DNA of 64,000 nt from Dietzia psychralcaliphila (GTDB lineage: Bacteria; Actinomycetota; Actinomycetes; Mycobacteriales; Mycobacteriaceae). The notes beneath the pieces are model-generated. The model ran no database searches, was not told the DNA's origin, and saw only the letters and a program-made list of their open reading frames with translations. The translations under genes were made by a program, and so were the position numbers. Below, piece by piece: positions 57,091 to 64,000 of the stretch; within the stretch, counting starts at the first letter, position 1, and the number at the start of each line of letters is the position of its first letter. The stretch is from the NCBI RefSeq assembly GCF_003096095.1, contig NZ_CP015453.1, forward strand, positions 992,001 through 1,056,000. The letters are read 5' to 3'.

Positions 57091-57129
57091 ATGGACACAC
57101 GCCGACACACACGCCGACACAAGTGGTGA
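57091..57129 (+). CDS. Short upstream ORF coupled to mtrA
   Basis: A 12-codon ATG frame preceded by TAAGG at 6 nt spacing. Its predicted product, MDTRRHTRRHKW, repeats Arg-Arg-His because the DNA repeats a 12-bp unit. The stop codon ends 2 nt before the mtrA ATG, which has no ribosome binding site of its own. The layout suggests translational coupling or leader-peptide control of mtrA. Coding reality rests on the ribosome binding site and position only. Confidence 0.35.
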   Translation: MDTRRHTRRHKW

Positions 57130-57131
57130 CA

Positions 57132-57812
57132 ATGACCCCGAAGATCCTCGTCGTCGACGACGACGCCGCACTGGCAGAGATGCTCACCATCGTCCTGCGG
57201 GGCGAGGGGTTCGAGACCGAGGTCGTGGGCGACGGCGTCCAGGCCATCGAGACCTTCCGTGCGGTCCAACCCGATCTGGTCCTGCTGGACCTCATGCTTC
57301 CGGGCAGGAGCGGGATCGACGTGTGTCGGGACATCCGCGGGGAGTCGAGGGTGCCGATCGTCATGCTCACGGCCAAGACGGACACCGTCGACGTGGTCCT
57401 GGGCTTGGAGTCCGGCGCGGACGACTACATCATGAAGCCGTTCAAGCCCAAGGAGTTGGTGGCCCGGATCCGGGCCCGGCTGCGTCGTGGGGAGGACGAG
57501 CCGAGCGAACTCCTGCACATCGGTGACGTGACCATCGATGTCCCCGCACACACCGTGACGCGTGACGGCACGCCGATCCCGCTCACCCCGCTGGAGTTCG
57601 ACCTACTGGTGGAGCTAGCCCGGAAGCCCCGCCAGGTCTTCACCCGCGAGGTCCTCCTCGAGCACGTCTGGGGCTACCGCCACTCGGCGGACACGCGCCT
57701 GGTCAACGTCCACGTCCAGCGCCTGCGGGCGAAGATCGAGAAGGACCCGGAGAACCCCGAGGTCGTCCTCACCGTGCGCGGCGTCGGTTACAAGGCCGGC
57801 CCGGTCTCGTGA
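57132..57812 (+). CDS. mtrA: Two-component response regulator MtrA
   Basis: A 226-residue OmpR-type regulator. Residues 1-118 form the receiver domain with Asp53 (LVLLDLMLPG) as phosphoacceptor and Lys in MLTAKTDTVDVVLGLE; residues about 130-226 are the winged-helix DNA-binding domain (GTPIPLTPLEFDLLVELARK; VQRLRAKIEKDPENP). It is near-identical in motifs to mycobacterial MtrA, which controls cell-wall hydrolases and DnaA-linked cell-cycle genes. ATG at 57132 is preferred; in-frame GTG codons lie at 57123 and 57126. mtrB follows with a 4-nt overlap. Confidence 0.97.
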   Translation: MTPKILVVDDDAALAEMLTIVLRGEGFETEVVGDGVQAIETFRAVQPDLVLLDLMLPGRSGIDVCRDIRGESRVPIVMLTAKTDTVDVVLGLESGADDYIMKPFKPKELVARIRARLRRGEDEPSELLHIGDVTIDVPAHTVTRDGTPIPLTPLEFDLLVELARKPRQVFTREVLLEHVWGYRHSADTRLVNVHVQRLRAKIEKDPENPEVVLTVRGVGYKAGPVS

Positions 57813-59545
57813 CCGCACGTCGCACGGACGACGCGGCGGCGTCCTCCGGCGACGAGGGCGACACCCGCGACACCATGGACGCGGCCGACTCGACGTCGAC
57901 CCTCCGGGAACGGATCCGGGACCTGGACCTCTCGGTCCTGGGGCTCCGGTTCGCGCGCCTGTGGCGGCGGTCCCTCCAGCTCCGGGTGGTCACCTCGACC
58001 CTGGCGCTGTCCATGGGCGTGATCCTCACGATCGCGTTCATGCTGCAGAGCCAGATGGCCGCGCAGCTGCTGTCGACCAAGCTGGACGCCGCGGTCGAGC
58101 AGGCCGGCAGGCTCCGGGTGACCGTCGAGGCGCAGATCGCGGCGACCGACGAGGGGACCAGCGAGCAGTCCCGACTCGACCAGGCGCGCAGCGCACTGGG
58201 GGAGCGGGGCATCGCCTCGGACGGTGAATCGGTCCACGCCGGCACCTTCGACCCGATCCTGGTGGTGCCCGACCAGACCGGCCGCGGGCAGGTCGTCAGC
58301 CCGGCGAACTCGCAGGTACCGCCGGAGCTGCAGTCGCTGGTCCAGCGGGGTCGTGTCGCCTACCAGTACGTCACCGTGGACTTCCGGGGCGAGCCCGCCA
58401 AGGCGCTGATCATCGGCACCCCGACGGACTCGTCGATACCGGGCCTCGAGCTCTACCTGGTCTATCCGCTCATCGCCGAGGAACAGACCCTCGGGATCAT
58501 GCGCGGGATCGTCGCGACCGCCGGGTTGGCGATCATCGTGCTCAGCGCGGCGATCGCGTGGATGGTCGCGCGGCAGGTGGTGCTGCCGGTCCGGCAGGCG
58601 GCGTCGATCGCGCAACGGTTCGCCAACGGTCACCTCAAGGAACGGATGGTGATCCGGGGAGAGGACGACGTCGCCCGGCTGGCGATGGCGTTCAACGACA
58701 TGGCGCAGAGCCTGTCCGACCAGATCACGCAGCTGGAGGAGTTCGGCGACCTCCAGAAGCGCTTCACGTCGGACGTCTCGCACGAGCTGCGCACCCCGCT
58801 CACCACCGTCCGCATGGCGGCGGACATCATCTCCGACTCCGCCGGACACCTGGATGCCCCGACCAAGCGTGCCGTGGAGTTGCTGGAGTCCGAGCTCGAC
58901 CGGTTCGAGAGCCTGCTCACGGATCTCCTGGAGGTGTCCCGCCACGACGCCGGCATGGCGGAGCTGTCGGTGACCGCGTTGGACGTGCGGGGGGCGGTCG
59001 AGGACGCGGTGTCGACCGTGTCGCACATCGCCGAGTCCGCGGGCGTACAGGTCGAGCTGGACATGCCGGCCGAGGCGGTGGTGGCCGAGGTGGACTCCCG
59101 CCGGGTCGAGCGCATCCTGCGCAACCTGGTGGCCAACGCACTCGACCACTCGGAGTCCAAGCCCGTCCGGGTCACCCTCCGTGGGTCCGACGCAGCCCTC
59201 GCGGTCTCGGTACGCGACCACGGCGTGGGGCTCAAGCCGGGCGAGGAGTCGCTGGTGTTCAACCGCTTCTGGCGGGCGGATCCCTCGCGGGTCCGCCGAT
59301 CGGGCGGGACCGGGCTCGGTCTGGCGATCGCGCTCGAGGACGCCAAACTGCACGGCGGTCGCCTGGACTGCTGGGGCAGCCCGGGTGAGGGCTCGTGTTT
59401 CCGCCTGACCATCCCCCGGCGCCACGGGGGCACGCTCACCTCGAGCCCGTTGCCGCTGACGCCGGATGATGAGGCGCGTCTCGTGCGGACCGGTTCGCCG
59501 ACACCGCTGGACCGCGTCCCCGGGACCGAGGAGGCCCGGTCGTGA
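57809..59545 (+). CDS. mtrB: Sensor histidine kinase MtrB
   Basis: A 578-residue membrane sensor. Transmembrane helices lie near residues 60-85 (LALSMGVILTIAFMLQS) and 230-250 (VATAGLAIIVLSAAIAWMVA) and flank an extracellular domain. A HAMP region, then SHELRTPLTTVRMAADI with the phosphoacceptor His, then RNLVANALDHSE, DHGVGLKPGEE and GGTGLGLAIALEDAKLHGG as the N, G1 and G2 ATP-site boxes. The GTG at 57809 overlaps mtrA, and the stop overlaps lpqB (GTGA). It phosphorylates MtrA. Confidence 0.97.
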   Translation: MTARRTDDAAASSGDEGDTRDTMDAADSTSTLRERIRDLDLSVLGLRFARLWRRSLQLRVVTSTLALSMGVILTIAFMLQSQMAAQLLSTKLDAAVEQAGRLRVTVEAQIAATDEGTSEQSRLDQARSALGERGIASDGESVHAGTFDPILVVPDQTGRGQVVSPANSQVPPELQSLVQRGRVAYQYVTVDFRGEPAKALIIGTPTDSSIPGLELYLVYPLIAEEQTLGIMRGIVATAGLAIIVLSAAIAWMVARQVVLPVRQAASIAQRFANGHLKERMVIRGEDDVARLAMAFNDMAQSLSDQITQLEEFGDLQKRFTSDVSHELRTPLTTVRMAADIISDSAGHLDAPTKRAVELLESELDRFESLLTDLLEVSRHDAGMAELSVTALDVRGAVEDAVSTVSHIAESAGVQVELDMPAEAVVAEVDSRRVERILRNLVANALDHSESKPVRVTLRGSDAALAVSVRDHGVGLKPGEESLVFNRFWRADPSRVRRSGGTGLGLAIALEDAKLHGGRLDCWGSPGEGSCFRLTIPRRHGGTLTSSPLPLTPDDEARLVRTGSPTPLDRVPGTEEARS

Positions 59546-61275
59546 ACCGCGCTCGGGCACTCGTCGCCGCGGTGGCGGTGGTCTGCGTGGCCGCTCTCGG
59601 TGCCACCGGATGCGCGACGCTGCCCTCGTCGTCGTCCCCTCAGGTCATCGACACCTTCTCGCCGTCCGGGGCCGGTCTGGCCGTCCCCACCCCGGTGCCC
59701 GACCAGGAGCCGGACCTCCTCGTCCGGGACTTCCTCAAGGCGGCCGCGATCGCCGACCAGCGACACGCGGCGGCCCGCCAGTTCCTCACCCCGGAGGCGG
59801 CGGAGAACTGGGACGATTCCGCGGAGACCACGATCGTGTTGCGCGCGGATCTCAGCGCCGAGGGCGGCAGGGGCGCGGACAGCGCCGAGTACACGCTCCG
59901 CGCCGAGAAGGTCGGATCACTCGACCCCGGCGGCATCTTCAGGGAGGACGTGGGGCAACTCGAGGTGACGATCGGACTCGCCCGGCAGGACGGCCAGTGG
60001 CGCATCGACCAGCTGCCCCCGGGGGTCGTGATCGAACGGACCGAGTTCGTCTCCACCTACGCCCAGCGTGATCTGTTCTTCCTCACCGGTTCCGGGGACT
60101 CACTGGTCCCCGACACGCGGTGGACGGCCGCGGACCGGACCGACCTGGGTTTCTCCCTGGTCAACCTGCTGGCCACCGGTCCCCGGCCGGGGATCGGGAA
60201 CTCCGTCCTGTCCCGGGTCCCGACCTCGGTGTCGGTCCGCCCCGACGAGGCCGCGGACGGGGGGGCCGGAACCGCCATCGACTTCACCGGTCTGCCGGTG
60301 CTGAGCAGCCAGGCCACCACGCAGTTCGCCGCCCAGGTCGTGTGGACCCTGGCCCGCGCGGACGTCCCCGGCCCGTACCGGCTCGAACGGGACGGCGCGC
60401 CCCTCGACGAACGCTACGTCGACGGGTGGACGACCGAGGACGTCATGTCGTTCGACCCGTATCCGCCTGTGGAGCCCATGGAATATGCGCTCACCGCCGC
60501 CGACGGCCTGGTCCGGCTCGAGGGGGCCGGCGCGCGACCGGCCGGAGGGCCCTGGTCGCAGGTCCGTGGCGGACGGAGCGCGACCATGTCCCACGACGGG
60601 AGATTGCTGGCAGTCATCGCCGGTCAGGACCGCGCGGGGCCCCAGAGGGTGCTGATCGGGGCGATCGACGGCGAGCCGGCCGAGGCGCTCACCGCCCGGA
60701 CCCTGACCGGACCCACGTTCCACCCCGTGGACGGACGGGCGTGGGTGATGGCCGACGACTCCAGGCTGGTGCGGATCGGAGCGGGAGGTGACCCCCCGTC
60801 GGTCCAGGAGATGGACGGCGCCCCGATCCGTGCCCTGGGGTCGCGGGTCACGGGGCTGCGGATCGACCAGTCCGGGGCCCAGTTGGCCGTGGTCGTCGAC
60901 GGCAAGGTGTTCATCGGCGCGCTGTCGGCCGAGACCGGGCAGCCGCTGGCCGGCACGTTCCGTCAGATCGGCCGGGCGTTGGGGGAGTCGGCCACCGTCG
61001 TGGCGTGGCGGGACCGGTCGACGATCGTCGTGGGTCGGGACACCAGCGAGGCGCCGGTGACCACGATCACCGTGGACGGTGCGATGACCGAGCCGTTGTC
61101 CCAGCGCAACATCGCCGGGCCGGTCACCGCGATCGCCGCCGCGGGCCGCGAGGTGTACGTGGTGGACCAGCGGTCCCTCCTGAGACTCGACACGGCGGCC
61201 GAGACCGGTGACCGATACTGGCGGGAGATCAACGGACTGGCCGCCATCCGGGCGGACCCGGTCGTCGCGGGCTGA
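59542..61275 (+). CDS. lpqB: Lipoprotein LpqB, accessory to MtrAB
   Basis: A 577-residue exported lipoprotein. ARALVAAVAVVCVAALGATGC ends in a lipobox with Cys24. Residues about 30-200 hold a GerMN-related extracellular domain (FLTPEAAENWDDSAE; ERTEFVSTYAQRDLFFLT), and the C-terminal half has beta-propeller-like repeats (GRLLAVIAGQDRAGPQRVLIG). In mycobacteria LpqB binds MtrB's extracellular domain and modulates signalling. Start and stop overlaps show it is translated with mtrAB. Confidence 0.95.
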   Translation: MNRARALVAAVAVVCVAALGATGCATLPSSSSPQVIDTFSPSGAGLAVPTPVPDQEPDLLVRDFLKAAAIADQRHAAARQFLTPEAAENWDDSAETTIVLRADLSAEGGRGADSAEYTLRAEKVGSLDPGGIFREDVGQLEVTIGLARQDGQWRIDQLPPGVVIERTEFVSTYAQRDLFFLTGSGDSLVPDTRWTAADRTDLGFSLVNLLATGPRPGIGNSVLSRVPTSVSVRPDEAADGGAGTAIDFTGLPVLSSQATTQFAAQVVWTLARADVPGPYRLERDGAPLDERYVDGWTTEDVMSFDPYPPVEPMEYALTAADGLVRLEGAGARPAGGPWSQVRGGRSATMSHDGRLLAVIAGQDRAGPQRVLIGAIDGEPAEALTARTLTGPTFHPVDGRAWVMADDSRLVRIGAGGDPPSVQEMDGAPIRALGSRVTGLRIDQSGAQLAVVVDGKVFIGALSAETGQPLAGTFRQIGRALGESATVVAWRDRSTIVVGRDTSEAPVTTITVDGAMTEPLSQRNIAGPVTAIAAAGREVYVVDQRSLLRLDTAAETGDRYWREINGLAAIRADPVVAG

Positions 61276-61279
61276 CCCG

Positions 61280-62047
61280 GTGCCGACGGGGACCGGCGGG
61301 AGGCGTCAGCGCCCACGTGAGCCGGGCTGGGCGGCGGCGCTTGTGGACCTCGTGGTCCCCCTCGAGTGCGCGGGCTGCGGGCGTGCCCGTGAGCGGTGGT
61401 GCGGGCGGTGCGCGCTGACGCTGGCCGGGGTCCCGCTACACGTTCGGACCCGCGCGGACCTCCGGGTGCCCGTGTGGGCGTTGGCCCGACACACCGGCCC
61501 CGCGGCCCGCGCTGTGTCCGCGTACAAGGACCGTGGCCGCCCTGATCTCGCGTCACCGATCGGCGCCGCCCTCGCCGCCGGGATCGATGCCCTCAGGGCG
61601 GCGGGCGAGTTGCCGGAGGCCTCCGAGCGGCCGACGGTGCTCGTCCCCGCACCGGCGTCCGCCCGGGCCCGCCGTCGGCGCGGGTTCGACCACGTCCGCG
61701 AGGTCGTGGACGTCCTGGCGGCCGAGTTGGCGGGGTCGGTCCCGGGAGGGGCCGTGGCCGTGGCCCCGGTGCTCGAGGTCCGGGGGCGGGTCCGGGACGC
61801 CGCCGGGCTGGACGCGCGTGCGAGGACGGACAATCTGTCGGGCCGGATCCGGCGACGGCCCGAGGGCACCCCGCTGCGGGCCTCGCCCGGAGCGCCGTCG
61901 ACGGTCGCCGCTCTGCTGGCGACCCCGTCGACGATCCTGGTGGTGGACGACGTCGTGACGACGGGTGCCACGGCGGCCGCGTGCGTCGGGGTCCTGGGGG
62001 AGGGGGGCCTGCGCGTGGACGGTGTCCTCGGTGTCACCGCCGCGTGA
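61280..62047 (+). CDS. ComF-family phosphoribosyltransferase-like protein
   Basis: A 255-residue protein of the ComF/GntX group. VDLVVPLECAGCGRARERWCGRC is a Zn-finger-like N-terminus, and LVPAPASARARRRRGFDHVREV with STILVVDDVVTTGATAAAC is the phosphoribosyltransferase-like PRPP loop. The family is linked to DNA uptake in Bacillus, but the actinobacterial role is unclear. The GTG at 61280, 5 nt after the lpqB stop, is the likely start, although the frame is open to 61208. It is the Rv3242c orthologue by order. Confidence 0.88.
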   Translation: MPTGTGGRRQRPREPGWAAALVDLVVPLECAGCGRARERWCGRCALTLAGVPLHVRTRADLRVPVWALARHTGPAARAVSAYKDRGRPDLASPIGAALAAGIDALRAAGELPEASERPTVLVPAPASARARRRRGFDHVREVVDVLAAELAGSVPGGAVAVAPVLEVRGRVRDAAGLDARARTDNLSGRIRRRPEGTPLRASPGAPSTVAALLATPSTILVVDDVVTTGATAAACVGVLGEGGLRVDGVLGVTAA

Positions 62048-62279
62048 AGACTCCGGTGACTTCCGGACGACTTGTGGCTACTGCGGTCCGGTGCCCAGAC
62101 GACCGGGTATCGTGGAGTTCGGACGGGGTTCACCAGCGCGTTCGTTGAAATTAGCCGGTGGTGTTCCACGTCCGGAGAGTATCCACTCAGCCATGTGGGT
62201 TGGCCCCTCGACCGGGGTCCCGGGCAGCTGCCGGGCCGGTCGCAGAGGTCCGCCGCAGGCCCGATGAGGAGGAGCTTCG

Positions 62280-62957
62280 ATGGCGAAGACCCCCGCAGTC
62301 CTGCTCGACCCCGCCACCTTCGACGGTCCGTTGACCGACGACCCCGGTGCCCCTGATGCGCAGGTGACCATCAAGGGCCGGAACGTCGAGGTCCCGGACC
62401 ACTTCGCGACCCGGATCCACACCAAGCTCGCGAAGATCGAGAAGATCTCGCCGGCGATCACCCGGTTCGACGTGGTCCTGTTGCACGAGAAGAACCCACG
62501 CCTGGCCAAGGCGAGTCAGCGGATCGAGATCACCCTCAAGGGCAAGCCGGGTGTCGCCCGCGCGGAGGCCGCGGAGGACACCTTCTACGCCGCCCTGGAG
62601 TCGGCGGTCGCCAAGCTCGAGCGCCAGATGCGCAAGGCGCGCACCCGCCGGAAGATCAGCCATTCCGGGCATCGTCGACCGCAGTCGGTCGCCGAGGCGA
62701 CAGCGGAGCTCGCGCCCGAGGCGGCACCGGCCGAGGTCATGGACGAGTACGCGGACGGGGTCGACGACCAGCTCCCCGGTCAGATCGTGCGCCGCAAGGA
62801 GCACGACGGGACCCCGATGTCGGTCGACGAGGCACTGGAGAAGATGGAGCTCGTGGGTCACGACTTCTACCTCTTCCGGGATGCCGAGTCGGGACACGCC
62901 ACCGTCGTCTACCGGCGGCACGCGTTCGACTACGGGCTCATCACGCTGACTGACTGA
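62280..62957 (+). CDS. hpf: Long-form ribosome hibernation promoting factor
   Basis: A 225-residue protein. Residues about 28-125 form the S30AE/HPF domain (VTIKGRNVEVPDHFATRIHTKLAKIEK, in part) that binds the 30S decoding site, and residues about 165-225 the C-terminal dimerisation domain (IVRRKEHDGTPMSVDEALEKMELVGHDFYLF, in part). The domain pair causes 100S dimers in stationary phase. GAGGAGGAGC precedes the ATG at 62280. The first 25 residues are an extra acidic tail. A hairpin follows the stop, before secA1. Confidence 0.96.
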   Translation: MAKTPAVLLDPATFDGPLTDDPGAPDAQVTIKGRNVEVPDHFATRIHTKLAKIEKISPAITRFDVVLLHEKNPRLAKASQRIEITLKGKPGVARAEAAEDTFYAALESAVAKLERQMRKARTRRKISHSGHRRPQSVAEATAELAPEAAPAEVMDEYADGVDDQLPGQIVRRKEHDGTPMSVDEALEKMELVGHDFYLFRDAESGHATVVYRRHAFDYGLITLTD

Positions 62958-62987
62958 GGCCTGACGGTCGCACTCCACTTGCTCCGG

Positions 62988-63019
62988 GGGCGGTCCGGTC
63001 CACATGGACCGGGCCGCCC
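62988..63019 (+). terminator. Terminator hairpin between hpf and secA1
   Basis: The arm GGGCGGTCCGGTCCA (62988-63002) pairs with 63005-63019, with one G:T-type mismatch and a 2-nt centre (effectively a 6-nt loop). It begins 31 nt after the hpf stop and separates it from secA1. Confidence 0.8.
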
Positions 63020-63129
63020 TCGGCGTGTATCCGCGGCCGGTAGCACCTAGGATGAACCGAGGACCCGCGTGGCACCCGCGCAGGTAGCCAGATTTCCCGA
63101 CCAACCCGACCACGAGGACGTTCGAGACT

Positions 63130-64000
<871 letters not shown>

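Noticed and set aside
62048-62279. 232-nt leader of hpf, checked for a riboswitch or small gene
   Set aside because: No recognised riboswitch core or small ORF with a ribosome binding site was found, apart from the hpf site itself.

Overview
The window is GC-rich, densely coded chromosomal DNA from a mycolic-acid actinomycete (order Mycobacteriales). Gene content and order follow the Mycobacterium tuberculosis region from about Rv3336c (trpS) to Rv3240c (secA1), with local insertions, losses and inversions: dac, sdhCDAB, cdd-deoA, an Rv3311-like gene, upp-pmmB-deoD, lpdA, glpD2, accA3, maf, accE5-accD5-birA, purK-purE, fadE25, an LCP gene, wbbL, a GMP gene, fbiA-fbiB, whiB2, pmmA-TobH-manA, sahH, tmk, mtrA-mtrB-lpqB, comF-hpf-secA1. 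A Dietzia-like genus is plausible but cannot be proved from this sequence. No rRNA, tRNA, CRISPR array, insertion sequence or prophage was recognised, and no stretch without a gene exceeds about 260 bases.

Layout. 1-8.5 kb: a truncated FAD monooxygenase, exonuclease III, an F420-type oxidoreductase, trpS, a small hydrophobic-peptide locus (3480-3782), an RNase HI fusion, and an acyl desaturase/ferredoxin-reductase pair with a divergent TetR regulator. 8.5-16 kb: a D,D-carboxypeptidase, the succinate dehydrogenase operon and pyrimidine salvage (cdd, deoA). 17-19.2 kb: four genes each overlapping the next by 4 nt, encoding a YxxxD-bearing type VII secretion target, an NlpC/P60 hydrolase with a helical N-terminus, and two small YbaB-like proteins. 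19.3-24.5 kb: upp, pmmB, deoD, a gamma-glutamylcyclotransferase-like gene and lpdA. 24.5-28.3 kb: an iron ABC importer behind a DtxR/IdeR box. 28.3-31.8 kb: divergent glpK and glpD. 32-38 kb: acyl-CoA carboxylase (accA3, accD5, accE), maf, a cupin and the biotin ligase. 38-42 kb: a PH-domain membrane protein, purK-purE and fadE25. 42-57 kb: cell-wall and mannose metabolism, F420 biosynthesis (fbiA, fbiB), whiB2, sahH and tmk. 57-64 kb: mtrA-mtrB-lpqB, a ComF-like gene, hpf and the first part of secA1.

How the parts fit. Many genes serve the mycolyl-arabinogalactan envelope: malonyl/methylmalonyl-CoA supply (AccA3/AccD5/AccE with BirA), mannose activation (ManA, phosphomannomutases, GDP-mannose pyrophosphorylase), the arabinogalactan linker rhamnosyltransferase (WbbL), an LCP ligase, a D,D-carboxypeptidase, and the MtrAB-LpqB envelope and cell-cycle system. 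FbiA/FbiB make the F420 that the enzyme at 1825-2298 probably uses. The less ordinary material is the 17-19 kb type VII secretion-like cassette, the two-peptide locus after trpS, a roughly 70-bp palindromic element present twice (31871 and 41945), a set of unrelated short tandem repeats placed just after genes, and a small upstream ORF coupled to mtrA.
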